The notes: generated from the sequence alone by a model not told the origin. A stretch of 64,000 nt of DNA from Zygaena filipendulae (GCA_907165275.2 OU015674.1:248001-312000); one strand, 5' to 3'; positions 12,003 through 23,596 are shown, counted from the stretch's first letter. Translations and numbers: made by a program.

Positions 12003-12418
12003 GCGTGAAACCGAACACTGCTTTCGACAGCGATTTGCGCGATCCTTCAAGTCGAAAATGACCACTTTCCTAAAATGTCCACTTTCCTAAAATGACCACT
12101 GTTTCTTGCTACCCGGTCGCACCAGTCGATTCAAGTCGGTCATTCATTATCAGTTAATAACAATCGAATCGACTCGCCATCCGCGTCCCGTGCCGATCAA
12201 CATCAATCATATCATCAACGTCAGTATCCAATAAATGAATAAATATAATAATATCAATCAGTATCAGTCACAAGTCACTGTACCTCACAGGTGTAGGTAC
12301 ATACCATTTGTTCCACCCTCTATCAAAGTATATATTTCAACTCTTCGCACAAGGGCTCGGCAGTCTCCGTTTAGGCTCGGTACACATGGATCACGCGCGA
12401 CGGCAACTCATCTCTGGG

Positions 12419-12684
12419 GGCTAACTCTTGAAAATGATTTGAGTCTGATTCCGGTTTTAATTTGACTTTCAATTGAAATCGTATTTAGACTCGTATTTAT
12501 GTCTAAAAACTACGTCCCGCAAGTCAATAATAATGGATAATTTTCGTTGTCAATTTAATGAAATCGAGAAATTTGACAGACAAATACGATAGAGACGCGA
12601 TCTCAAAGCTTCAAAAGTAATATTTGATTCCGTTTCGATCTCATTTCTATTTGATCCGAATTTGATTGAGTCAAGAGTAAGCCG
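12419..12684. mobile_element. MITE family M, copy 1
   Basis: GGCTAACTCTTGA ... TCAAGAGTAAGCC ends; interior shares AATGATTTGAGTCTGATT and GAAATCGAGAAATTTG with 21664-21998. Confidence 0.65.
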
Positions 12685-12835
12685 GCTGTTCACAGAACAA
12701 TATCATTATCATAAGAGCTTAGTATTTTATTCATAACGCGTGAATTCCGAGATTCCCTTAAGAACTCTGACGTGTAACGGAATAAGGACGTAATATTTAA
12801 GTATCCATGGGTTTCGTAAGACACAAGGATAAAAG

Positions 12836-13186
12836 GAACCCTTATATACTTCGTTGTCCGTCTATCTGTTTGATGTCAAGACTATTTCTCAGGAACGCGG
12901 GGAAGTACCTATCAGTTGAAAGTAATATCAAATGCAGGTGTGCAATCATTTGAAGTGAAAAATCATTTTTTTTTAAATACCACATTTTTCATCGCTGCAA
13001 CAGAATCAAAACTATTTTAAATTAATTTGGTGTACAGCAATATCTTATGATACAAGTAAAGGGAAGAAATCTAAAAAAATTTAAAAATGTTGTATTTACT
13101 TCACATTATTTTTCATAGATACCTAGCTAAGTTATAGAACCCTTAGACCTGATCCCGCGAGTCCGACTCGCACTTTGCCGTTTTAA
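12836..13186 (-). repeat. Dispersed lepidopteran repeat, family J
   Basis: Starts GGAACCCTTAT and ends with GAGTCCGACTCGCACTTTGC, the reverse of the start of the copy at 46062 (GGCCAAGTGCGAGTCGGACT). No ORF. Confidence 0.55.
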
Positions 13187-13345
13187 TAGAAGTAGCAATG
13201 GAATTTATCGCAATTTATATTTTTTAAGGTGGTCATTTATTAAATTACCACATCGTGCCACTCGAGTGGAATCTTAACCATTAATTTTAGAATTATCATA
13301 ACCTTACCCTCTGTGAACTAATTGCATTGAAATATAGCCTACAAC

Positions 13346-13805
13346 GAATATAGCCTGTGTTAATTTCCCACGGGAATAACGAGTTAAAAAGTCCTTTTAT
13401 GTACCCCTGACCTGAGAACGTGTATACAAAATTTCGTCATGATCCAATGATGATCCAAAAAACTGTAAGTGCCGTGTAACCAACAAACAAATCAACAAAC
13501 TCACATTTGCATTTATAATAATTACTAGCTGTCCCCCGCGATTTCATCCGCGGTAATTTCAGAGTTCCCGCGGAGGCTGCGGGAAAAAAGTACTCTATGT
13601 CCTTCTTTGTACCCCGACAGTTGTTTACGGTGATTCCCCGCATTAGTGAAGGAATTCCCGCAGGAATTCCGGGATAAAAACTATCCTATCTTTAAAGTTG
13701 GACCATATTATAAATGGTTACAAAATTTTATCAAAATCCGTTCAGTAGTTTCGGAGTCCATCGCGGACAAACATCGTGACACGTGATTTATATATATTAG
13801 ATAAG
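13346..13805 (-). repeat. Two Lep1-like copies in tandem
   Basis: 13346-13523 ends CACATTTGCATTTATAATAA; 13525-13805 starts ACTAGCTGTCCCCCGCGATT and contains AATTCCCGCAGGAATTCC and AATCCGTTCAGTAGTTTCGG. Confidence 0.6.
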
Positions 13806-14417
13806 ATTAAGAAAAGGATAGCGACAACCCTGTCCAATTTTTTACTGTAATTTTTACTTAATGCCTTTCAGTATACGTGTACAACTATACACTTAAGGAC
13901 CGGTATCTAGTAAAATATTCATCATATTATGTATGTATTGATGTTATGCATGTATGTAAACCCTTTTCATGAATCATGCCATCCCATCAACACTATTAAA
14001 ATCCGTTACATACCCACATGCGGATCCGCTCGCAATCCCTCAAAGCGCTGCGATGTTTTCAATAACGTATGGGTTTCCAAGAGCCTTTCAATTCGCGCAG
14101 CGTCGGCAAACGCGGAGGGCTTATTATAAAAATACACGTCGATTCGCAATGATATTACTTATCTATCATTTTGCAACAGAAGTGAAAAGGATAAATAAAA
14201 AAAAAACAGCATTTTTTTATTGAGACACATTTTTATCAGTACTTTACGAAAGTACCTATAAGAGAGAGCAAAAACTATAGAACAGATAACTCAGATTGGT
14301 CAAATGAAAACTGGTATCGCCGGTTGATTCTTAATCTTATTCACAAAACCATAATATTAATAATAATCCCCTTCACAAGAATAATAATAATTATGAAGTA
14401 ATTATGTAGTTTAAAAT

Positions 14418-14733
14418 GGGGATGTTGACTTCTTTTGAAAATCAAAATTCTAATTAGTCCGTCAATTCGAAAACAAAAAAAACAATAGACAGGTTTTTTT
14501 TTCTTTTTCAAATAAATTAAAATATACAGAGATAAAGCGCAATAGAATTTAGGATGAAGGGGTCGTGACGTCACTAACCGCTAAAACCGCCATTCAAACT
14601 GTCAGAATAGTGACGTCACGCGAAATTTCAACTCAATATATCGCCGTTATTTTTTGATTACGTAAAAAAATACTTGTCCAATATTTTTTATTAATCTACA
14701 AGATGGGCTAAAAAAAATTAGTCAACATGCCCA
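14418..14733. mobile_element. CRE-bearing MITE, family A, copy 3
   Basis: GGGGATGTTGACT ... AGTCAACATGCCC ends; GTGACGTCAC at 14565 and 14610. Confidence 0.85.
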
Positions 14734-14744
14734 TTATACCTTTT

Positions 14745-14837
14745 GCTTGGTTTCCACAACACAAGCTCATAGCTTAGTGTGGGATCAAGTAGATCTGTCT
14801 GTGTGTTGTGATGTGGATTATTATTATTATTTCCAAT
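14745..14837 (+). repeat. SINE 3' fragment, second family
   Basis: GCTTGGTTTCCACAACACAA, GGGATCAAGTAGATCTGTCT and the ATT-repeat end match the SINE at 44821-45075 read on its sense strand. Confidence 0.7.
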
Positions 14838-14966
14838 ATTATGATTAGTTTCTTTGTGGCAACAGCCTATTCCTCTATCCTACTCTAGGCTCGCCGTTAC
14901 GTCGCAGTCGGCGTGGGGGCTCGCGGGGGGCGGAGAATGTCGGTTCTTTAGTTAATAAATAATAAT

Positions 14967-15188
14967 AGTAGATTATACACCAAGGGGATAAAGCGCTGTT
15001 TTATGTCACGGGCGCTACATTGAATCCTGAACATAACGAAGGACTCCAAATTTAACTCCCGAGCGCAGCGAGGGTGTTATAAGTTAATTCCCGACCAAAG
15101 GGAGGGAATTAAGATTGAGTCCTGAGTGCAGTGAGGGATTCAAGCGCCCAAGAAAAAAACAGTTTTATCCCTGTGGTGTATACTCTAC
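14967..15188. mobile_element. MITE family F with internal mini-hairpins
   Basis: GTAGATTATACACC ... GGTGTATACTCTAC TIRs of about 35 bp. Inside, GGGCGCT...TTGAATCC is mirrored by GGATTCAAGCGCCC, and four units of the form TCCyGA-N6-GAgGGA follow at about 31-bp steps (15022, 15055, 15085, 15116). Confidence 0.75.
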
Positions 15189-15442
15189 TTTTCTCACATA
15201 ATGCGAGACAATAAAAAACCAGGCTTAGTAGATCCTATATAGCCACTTCTTTCTGCTGGCGTGGCCTACTCGATTTGACAAACAAATGAAGTTCGTCTCA
15301 CTGCGAATCTAGTGGGCCACGGCTTCGGTCTTCGAAAATCGAGTTGGCCGCGCCCGCTGAGAACACATTCTGTTTAGCGAAATGAGACGTTATGGACATA
15401 GCAATAAGAATTATGAAAGTGAAAATCACATTATTGACCAGC

Positions 15443-15477
15443 GGGTTATAATGAAATTCAATAGAACATTATAACCC
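15443..15477. repeat. Short hairpin
   Basis: GGGTTATAATG pairs with CATTATAACCC across 13 nt. The surrounding 15240-15545 may be the body of a small element, but I could not define its ends. Confidence 0.5.
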
Positions 15478-15749
15478 GGCTAAAGCCAAGAGATATAATG
15501 TCTGGCTTTCGGTAAGGTTTACATGACATATAATTCGGCATTGTCGAGCATGTGGTGTGAAAAAATATTTAATATTTTCACATTGGTTAAGTATATATAA
15601 TTAGTAATATGTTATAATATTTATTTATGTATATGTCAATATATGTACCTACTGCATGTGTATAGGTAGTTGGTAATGTATTGAGTAGTTCATGTATTTG
15701 TATAGTACATAGTATATATTTATTATGGTATATGGTATGTATAGTATAA

Positions 15750-15930
15750 TGTTTGAAATGCCCAACCACCCGTGTCTATGTATTTTTGTTTGTCCTTTCG
15801 CATAATTGGTTGTCTGGAAGAGATCGCAACTATGCGATAAGACCGCCATTTGATTTCTACTTTTTCTTTAGGTACTGTATCATTGTTATTTTATGTGCAA
15901 TAGAGGATTAAATAAATAAATAATAAAAAA
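15750..15930 (+). repeat. LINE 3'-end fragment
   Basis: TGGAAGAGATCGCAACTATG, GCGATAAGACCGCC, then TGTGCAAT and a TAAATAAATAAATAA tail. This is a very common lepidopteran LINE 3' terminus. The ATATATGTA-rich stretch before it (15590-15740) is low-complexity. Confidence 0.7.
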
Positions 15931-16331
15931 TAAAGAATAAAATATCTTTATCTTCAGACGTATAAGTCCATAGTGTGTTAGTAGGTACAATTTTTACTTA
16001 TTACTAATACATAGTTGCTATTCGTTGCTGAATACAATGATACTATTTTTTTTGCAGAATCAAAAATATCTAAACTACTGCATTTCTCAGCGCGATCATA
16101 CATAGTAAGTAGGAGCTAGCTGCTAGTACTACAGCTGCCGGCCTCGCTTCTCTTCGCCACATGTGACTCACAATACACTATCTCACGTATGCTAATGCTG
16201 CTTGTCATGGCATATGATATTCGTATAGACTTATGAAGAAGCAGACATGGCGTTGAATATGAATTTATTAAAAAAAATATTTTATATCTAGCCTTTATTA
16301 GTTTCAAATACCTAGGCACTCTAATCCTTAG
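15931..16331. other. No gene or recognised repeat
   Basis: AT-rich, chance frames only. Confidence 0.6.
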
Positions 16332-16645
16332 GTACTAATAAATGCGAAAGTGAGTTTGTATCTATATTTGTTTGTTTGTTACGTTTTCACGCCTTAACGG
16401 CTCAACCGATCATTATGAAATTTTGCATGCACATTTTCAAGGGTACAGAGAAGGACATTAGATACTTTTTATCCTGGAATTCCCGCGGAAACTCCGAAAT
16501 TAACGCTGGTGAAATTTCATTAAATTTTGCATACTACACGTGGTCAAGGGTATAAAAAAGGATAAAGGGTAGGTACTTTTATTCCGGAAGTCCCCGCGGG
16601 ATATCCGAAATTAACGCAGGTGAAACCGCGGGAAACAGCCAGTAG
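16332..16645 (+). repeat. Lep1-like copy with duplicated 3' part
   Basis: ACTAATAAATGCGAAAGTG start; GAATTCCCGCGGAAACTCC and again GTCCCCGCGGGATATCC; ends CGGGAAACAGCCAG. Confidence 0.6.
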
Positions 16646-17099
16646 AATCGTAATTAACTAACTGTTCTCGGTGGTATATAAATAAAATCCAACGACTAAA
16701 CTCAACTATAGAGGAAACTCGCAAACAATAGGTACCTAGTTAATGATAGAAAACTTGACAGAGTTGAAGTTCGAAGCCCAACCAGACGAAACTTGTCGCG
16801 AATGTATTCATTAGAGCAATTAATATTGTGTTCCACGCATCAACATGTTGTTCGAACAACAATTTCGAACACAACAGCATCAAGTTTACGATCGCACTCA
16901 GCTGAGAGCAAAGTTACACCAACTCTACAAATAGTTGTAGCGAAATATTGGAGCCGAGATATTGTAGTTACAATTTCAATAAACACTAATATTGAAGACG
17001 ACAGACTTCAACCATTAGGTAGCAAAGTGAAAAGATATACTTACTTTTACCTACTTCCTCATTAAAAATATTAATAGTTGTTATACCTATATTTTGTAA

Positions 17100-17416
17100 T
17101 GGGCATGTTGAGTAATTTTTTTTTAGCCCGTCTTGTTGATTAATAAAAAATATAGGACACGTATTTTTTCTTTTTTTTTGCGTAATCAAAAAATAACGGC
17201 GATACATTGAGTTGAAATTTTGCGTGACGTCACTATTCTGACAGTTTGTATGGTGGTTTTAGCGGTTAGTGACGTCACGACCCTAAACTTTATTGCGCTT
17301 TATCTCTGTCTATTTTGATTTATTTGAAAAAGCAAAAAATACGTGTCTATTGTTTTTTATTTTCTAACTGACGGACTAATTAGAATTTTGATTTTCAAAA
17401 GTAGTCAACATCCCCA
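17100..17416. mobile_element. CRE-bearing MITE, family A, copy 4
   Basis: TGGGCATGTTGA ... TAGTCAACATCCCC ends; GTGACGTCAC at 17224 and 17269. Opposite orientation to copies 1 and 3. Confidence 0.85.
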
Positions 17417-17672
17417 TTTTATGAATATGCTATCTGGGGGCACGGCAGTGCCCCCGCCAAGTCGAGCAACAAAAGCGGCACGGCCGTACTATCCTTTTCT
17501 CGAAGCAATTCAGGCCATTTTCGACCCCCTATAACTTCGTTGTGGATAAAACTAGAAGCCTGAATTTTTAGTAAACAAGCAGGTATTGTATAAAGACGGT
17601 ATAATTTAAATTTCATTCGATTTGAACCAGTAGTTTAAGAATTATAACTAGTCAAAGTTTCTTAATTTTGTA

Positions 17673-17696
17673 GGTCACTCACTCACTCACTCACTG
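17673..17696. repeat. CACT microsatellite
   Basis: About five CACT units. Confidence 0.8.
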
Positions 17697-17830
17697 ACCG
17701 ATCATCAAAACTCTAAGGCACTTCTAGCAGACATAGAAGTTTGAAATTTAGAATACAATTAGTGTTTATTGTATAAATCAAGGAAAAATTAAAATATTTT
17801 GCAATTTCGGTCCAGTTTTCTAGATACACC

Positions 17831-17937
17831 AACTGCATAAATAACTTTGTAATCCCATATAAATGTATGGAATTACAAAGTTATATATGCAGTTATATGT
17901 ACCAACTGCACAAATAACTTTGTAATCCCATATAAAT
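17831..17937. repeat. 29-bp inverted pair plus a third direct copy
   Basis: AACTGCATAAATAACTTTGT (17831) is mirrored at 17866-17894 and repeated directly at 17903-17937. Confidence 0.75.
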
Positions 17938-17944
17938 ATATGAG

Positions 17945-18376
17945 ACTAGCTGTTCCCCGCGGTTTCACCCGCGTTAATTTCGGAGATCCCGGGGGAATTC
18001 AGAGATGCAAAGTAGTTAGTACCCTATATCCCTAGATTTTCTTTACCCCTGACAACGTGCATGCAAAATTTCATGAGATTTCACCAGCGTTAATTTCGGA
18101 GATCCTTCGGGAATTTCGAGATAAAATTACCCTAATCTGAATGCTCCAACGATTTTCATGAAATTTTGTATACAGGGGATTTCGGAGGCCATAAATCGAT
18201 CTAGCTAGGATTCATTTCTGGAATTCCCGCGCGAACTCTGATATCAACGCGGGTGAATTAATTATTGCATACTACACGTTGTCAAGGGTACAGGAAACGT
18301 CATAGGGTAGTACTTTTATCTCAGAATACCCGCGGGATCTCCGAAATTAACGTGGGTTAAACCGCGGGGAATAGCT
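17945..18376. repeat. Head-to-head Lep1-like composite
   Basis: Begins ACTAGCTGTTCCCCGCGGTT and ends AAACCGCGGGGAATAGCT, so 3' ends of two copies point outward. The next bases, GCCGAGCGAAGCTCGG, form a small palindrome. Confidence 0.65.
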
Positions 18377-18630
18377 ATTTAAGCCGAGCGAAGCTCGGTT
18401 GCCCAGATATTAATAAATAATAATAATAAGTGTAGCTAGTTACCTACCTAGATATAAAGTGTAGATACATAGTTACCTAGACATAATTATGTTCAAAGGT
18501 ACAATGGTCAACGGAATGAAAAACAAGAATGGGGCATTTGTTTATATTATAAAGTTGTACCAAATCTTTCAAGTTATTAAAGTAGACTAAATTGCTCAAA
18601 GGAGGAAGACCATTTACAAAAAGAAATGAG

Positions 18631-19199
18631 ATCCCATCAAAAACAAACTTGTAAAAAAGTCCAAGTCTCGCAACTCAGTTCTTCTACAGTAAAAAGTTGT
18701 GAGATCAATGTAATACCAAGTCGGTTAATTTATTCAGTGCCTACTTAAGGGTCCTTCTGTCTAAAGTTATCATGTTATAAGCTAATCTAATAACATTTTA
18801 TAGTGACCATATCAAATTTAAAAATCTTTTATGTTTTAAATAGATTGATTGGCTTGGCGATCACGTGAAAACACAATGTATCTCACAAGTAATACATATT
18901 ATAATTAAATTAGATTGTTTAGAACCATAATTATGTATTTCATGTGAGATATATTGTGTTTTCACGTGATCGCCAAGCCAATCAATCTATTTAAAACATA
19001 AAAGATTTTTAAATTTGATATGGTCACTATAAAATGTTATTAGATTAGCTTATAACATGATAACTTTAGACAGAAGGACCCTTAAGTAGGCACTGAATAA
19101 ATTAACCGACTTGGTATTACATTGATCTCACAACTTTTTACTGTAGAAGAACTGAGTTGCGAGACTTGGACTTTTTTACAAGTTTGTTTTTGATGGGAT
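18631..19199. mobile_element. Near-perfect long inverted repeat, two 268-bp arms
   Basis: ATCCCATCAAAAACAAACTT at 18631 is mirrored by the end at 19199. About the outer 245 bp of both arms are identical; differences occur only near the 33-nt AT-rich loop (18899-18931). No ORF. Probably a foldback/MITE element of recent age. Confidence 0.85.
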
Positions 19200-20248
19200 A
19201 TATATTTTACATTAAAAACCCATAAATCATAAGTTTTCTAGTAAGTATACCAAACCAATTTAGATTTACTTTGTCTCAGTGGTAAAAGTTCAAACTGGAT
19301 AAATTTTAATTTTGAATTTTTGCCAGTAATACCTCAAGACATTTAATATACATAATAAATTATTGTATTGAAAAAAGAGTTTATTAATTACGTCGAGTTT
19401 ATTCTGTGGCTTTTATATTTTGAAAAGTCAACTAAGTATTTGTAGATTTATCAAAGTTTCAAGAAACCTAATAACCTTTTACTTAGGTACTGTTTAATTA
19501 TGTTATGAAAAGAGAAAATTATTCATTTAAAGTAGGTATACAAGGTTATTAAAAGTATTACACTTAGCTACGTTAACGTAATTTAATTACGTAGGTAAAT
19601 AGGGAAAATAAAATATTAGAAATTGTGATGAAATGTTTATGAAAAGTGAAGAAATACTATTGTAATTTTTTTTAGAGTAAGATTATTTTAATCATAAAAC
19701 TAAAACTCTATGGACAGTATCGGACAGGTATCTATTTTGTTTTTGGACACAAATTTAAATTATTGCAAAACCTAAAATGCACACAGCATGCGATAAAGTT
19801 AAAAAAGATTATCGAAACTTTGAAAATATATTTTTTTTTAAATCTGTAAACTAAAACGTTTAAATTAAGATTATTACACATAAGTTCAGAGTTATTTAAT
19901 AACTTTCCTGTCCAATACCCCCTTTTTGACTACCGATATGTATACTTCTGGCATATTCACACTCTCCCCAATTTATTTTTCCAGTCAACTCTAAAACAGT
20001 TAAAACTCTACGAAGTATTTTTCTGCCCACGTCACAGTGTATCGGTTGTCGATATCGAATTAGACCTGCGTTGCACTATGCAATGCATTCGATAGGCCAG
20101 ATACACTTTATCGATAAATCTACAGTCGCTGCTTGTAAATATTAAAATGCACTTACTCGTGCTTGCTCTTAGAGCTCCCAACTATTGGATACTGGATATT
20201 TGTACAGCACTATACCTCCCTACTGGAAGATTCAAATGGGTTAGATCA
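19200..20248. other. Unrecognised AT-rich DNA; DRE-like motifs near 20.1 kb
   Basis: TATCGATA at 20109-20116 and TCGATATCGA near 20052 match the insect DRE motif of housekeeping promoters; no transcript feature follows. Confidence 0.4.
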
Positions 20249-20290
20249 GTGTTTTTCAACGTGTGGGTCGCGACCCCCTCGGGGTCCCCT
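20249..20290 (+). repeat. hAT-type terminal inverted repeat relic
   Basis: CAGTGTTTTTCAACGTGTGG then GTCGCGACCCCC closely resembles ends of hAT transposons (CAGTGnTTCTCAACnTGTGG). The opposite end was not found. Confidence 0.55.
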
Positions 20291-20329
20291 GTCATGAAAA
20301 GGTACTACACTGAGCTACATGACTAAATA

Positions 20330-20818
20330 GTGTTGTCCGTCTTGTAGACACGTTTTTCGTTGGACACGTAATTTTCCCTTTTTTACGTAGTACCTAATCA
20401 AAAAATAAGGGCGCAACATTGAGTTGAAATTTCATGTGAGGTCACGCCTAGGTACACTTAATACTTAGTTATGACGTCACGAGCCCCTCCTGAACTTGAA
20501 TGTGTTTTCTCTAGATATTTTTTCAATAATGATATGAAAATACGAGTTAGCTAACCATTTATGGTTAATAAAGATTTTTTTTAAATAAAAATTAAATTTA
20601 TTAAGCACGAGTTACATGATTGACCGTGAACTTAGAACTGAATTAAAAATAAGGCTCTACATTACCACCTTAACGCTACGCTTGTCCGTTAGAACTCTAG
20701 GAATTCAGTTGCTGACTTTTCGTCTGGAGCCAGCCATGTACCTAGAGCCGCCATAACATACGTGTCTATTAAATATACGTCTTTTATTTTTTTACTAACT
20801 GAACTCATCATGCCCATT
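20330..20818. mobile_element. Family A MITE, decayed copy 5 split by an insertion
   Basis: Starts GTTGTCCGTCTTGTAGACAC and ends TCATCATGCCCA. One CRE decayed to GTGAGGTCAC, the other kept as TGACGTCAC (about 20474). About 215 bp of unrelated DNA (about 20546-20760) splits it. Confidence 0.65.
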
Positions 20819-21663
20819 GTGTAAGTTACATATAGCTGTTTCCCGCGGTCCCACGGGGACTCTGTTTCGGAACAAAAATATATTATAATTTAAATATGTT
20901 ATTATTATTATTTTACGAAGGGCAGATTCGAATAATCACTTCCAAAGATTTTCCCCAATTATCAGGTAGGTTTTATTTCGGAGTTTAAGGGATTGACGTT
21001 ATCGATTTTAGTGTTTTTAAAAGTAGGTTTTATTTCTTCATAAATAATTTGAACCATTTGAAAAATTTATCTGCATTGCATTCAAATTTCAAACCATTTA
21101 ACAGAATACAGAATTGGTTATAGCACCATCTAGCGGCGAGTGGCAATACGAAGCGCAACCGTTAAGTTGTAACTATTTATTACCCTATTAAAGTACCTAT
21201 ATAAAGTTTAGCACAGTTTTAGTAGTGTAGTTTAAGCATTTAAGAGTACTTTTTGGGGTACAGTAACTGTCTTTCTCTCATTAGCTCTACGTTATAATTT
21301 TATCTTTCTTCTCACTAATCTACCTAATGAAATGTTCCTAAATGCATCCTTGCACTTAAAATACTCGTCCAGTGATCGAAGCGCTCGCTGCCTAAGAAGA
21401 TTCACTCCGAAAATTTGTTATAACAATGTAAAAATCCTAAATTACGTAAATCCACCTAAAATTCGTAAATAAATAGAACATTCGCTGTAATGGCCGCACA
21501 CAATTTATCCCTGTCCATCAGCGCGCTGGTTTTTGTCGTCATTAGAGCGACACGGGTGTTGCCAGCTGTAACTACAAGCGACGTGAGTGTTGCCACGCAC
21601 GAGCATGGATATTATAGTCATTAATTGCATAAATTGTGTGTAAAATAACAATAGAAAACTGCA

Positions 21664-21998
21664 GGCTAACTCTTGACAATGATTTGAGTCTGATTTCGAT
21701 TTTGATTTGACTTCGATTTGATTTCACCTCGATGTCATTTTAGTACATACTTTTGATATCGAAATCAAATCGTATTTGGAATCGTGTTAATGTCTAAAGA
21801 TGGCGCCTGACAAGTCAATAACACGACTCCTGTATTGAAATCGAGAAATTTGGCGGATAAATTCGATAGAGTATAGATAGAGTTAAAAGTAGCAAAATTT
21901 TATTATTTTTCGACCTCATTTCGTTTCTAATTGGATTTGATCCTAACACGATTACGTCAAGAGTATGACCCTTACTTGATTGTGTCAAGAGTAAGCCG
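21664..21998. mobile_element. MITE family M, copy 2
   Basis: GGCTAACTCTTGACAATG ... TGTCAAGAGTAAGCC; about 335 bp, longer than copy 1 and rich in TCGATTTGATTTC-like motifs. Confidence 0.65.
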
Positions 21999-22248
21999 CC
22001 AGACCATTTTTAAGAAATTCAATGAAATCAAAGCCTGAACATTTTCTAAATCTCTATATTATGTGTAGGTAATAAGTATGAATTAGCTAATGAGTTGCAT
22101 CGAGACGTCCTTTTATAATGTAGACGGGCATTAAAGAGGGGTGCTTGGAAATTTAATCCGTTAGGGGATGAAAATTTCAGTGAAAATCCTTGTCTACTTA
22201 GTACTTTGGAGGGAATAAAAGAAGAAACAAAGGGCCAGTTTTACTCAC

Positions 22249-22433
22249 AAAGTCCAATCCATACTGTTCCTGCACTAATATGGGTATCTTCTGTTCACTG
22301 ATCAGCTGTTGCAACGACAGTATATTATGTGGGGTATCCTTTGAATACCTTTTCTTTTTTTTTTTCAACATGCCTGGCGTTCTCACCACATCTGCTGTTA
22401 ATATGACGGTGTGGTCGAAGATTATGACCATAT
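22249..22433 (-). CDS. Isolated exon-like open frame, unknown protein
   Basis: A 61-codon open frame begins just after an AG (GGGCTAG|AT) and ends at a consensus donor TTT|GTGAGT in phase 0. The residues look like real protein rather than translated noise: MVIIFDHTVILTADVVRTPG, a run of five Lys, then the segment LQQLISEQKIPILVQEQYG. I do not recognise the family, and no partner exon could be found on either side. A SINE fragment abuts the upstream edge (22436 on), so the apparent acceptor may come from the SINE. It could be a real exon, an old pseudogene fragment or part of an unrecognised element. Confidence 0.3.
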
Positions 22434-22435
22434 CT

Positions 22436-22560
22436 AGCCCGGAATGGGAACTGTCTTTCAAGTGAGGCTGCCGGAACACACCGTTAAGTGCTCGGCGACA
22501 GATTTTTCACGTTGAAGGTAGCTAGCCAGCCGGGCATTCAAAAGTGCGCTAGCAAAAGGA
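22436..22560 (-). repeat. SINE fragment
   Basis: Matches the body of the SINE at 30077-30397: GGAATGGGAACTG, TTTCAAGTGAGGCTGCCGGA, CTAGCCAGCCGGGCA. It has an extra 20-bp insertion near 22500. It abuts the exon-like frame at 22249-22433. Confidence 0.65.
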
Positions 22561-22671
22561 GGAAAAGGCAATGGACTTCAGCTTACATGGCAACCCGTAT
22601 CATTCTTAGGTACATCGACAAAACCGTCTCGTGTCTGTCGGCTGTTATCTCGGTAATCCACAATCGACGAC

Positions 22672-22935
22672 CATGACGCAGTAGGACACCATGCCTATCC
22701 GCTAAATAAATCTTTCTTTCTTTCTTTCTAATCAAGAGGTTTCGGGTTCGATTCCCATTGCGGTTGGACTTTGTGTCATGAACACAGGGTTCCACTTCCC
22801 ATTCTAGGCGTATTTATATAAGTATCTATACTATGTAATAATATGTAGTATCTAAATACCAAGTGTTGCTTGGTTTCCATGACACAAGCTTAAAGCTTTA
22901 AGGATTTTGTCTTGTTGTAAAATATAATAATATTA
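22672..22935 (+). mobile_element. SINE of the second family, head split by a CTTT-repeat insertion
   Basis: The head (GACGCAGTAGGACACCATGC) is interrupted at 22714-22733 by AATAAATCTTTCTTTCTTTC and resumes with the B box GGGTTCGATTCCC (22745). The tail part GCTTGGTTTCCATGACACAAG (22868 on) matches the copies at 14.7 and 44.8 kb. Confidence 0.7.
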
Positions 22936-23596
22936 ATATTGGTTATCACAAGCTTGCATGAAACGTGCACGCGCCGGGCCGCCCCGGACTGTGCAGTAAC
23001 ACGAGTCCGGGAATTATTGATGCACTGTGACCGTACTGATGTGTAACCTAATAACATTATACATAGCCACATATAGACTATAGACTATGGAGTGTTATTT
23101 CAAACGAGGTGCTTATTCAAGCCTTCGATAATTCATGTTCACATACGGTAACTAATCTATACCTACTTACAGGGGGTCTTGGCGGGATTTGAGCAAAATG
23201 GACCTCAGTTTCATTTCTTTGTTTTACAAATTAGTTTATCGTGGTTAATATTGTGTAAACGTGGTGGACTTTGCATAATAGTGATCCATTAGTGATGAAC
23301 AGTGTGTGGAAACATTGAAATAAGATGAAATGGGGTGTTCGCTGAAAGGTCGTTGTTTTACTATAATATAACTACGTTACTTCCTACTGAGCATCCTATT
23401 AAGGTCCAACTGTAAAGAATTGTTTCCAGAAGTGCCAGTAAAGCATCAAAATGCAATATGCATCTCACCAATGCATTTCGATGTTAGTAATTTCAGAAGA
23501 AGACAAAAACATTTGAATTGGCTGTAAGGATAAAGTTTCCTTTGCCTTCTCTGAAAGCGGTAAATTTTACAAAAAAAAAAATCTATACTAATTCTA

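Noticed and set aside
20040..20120. DRE-type housekeeping promoter
   Set aside because: TATCGATA and TCGATATCGA are present, but no exon, donor or open frame follows, so it was not called.
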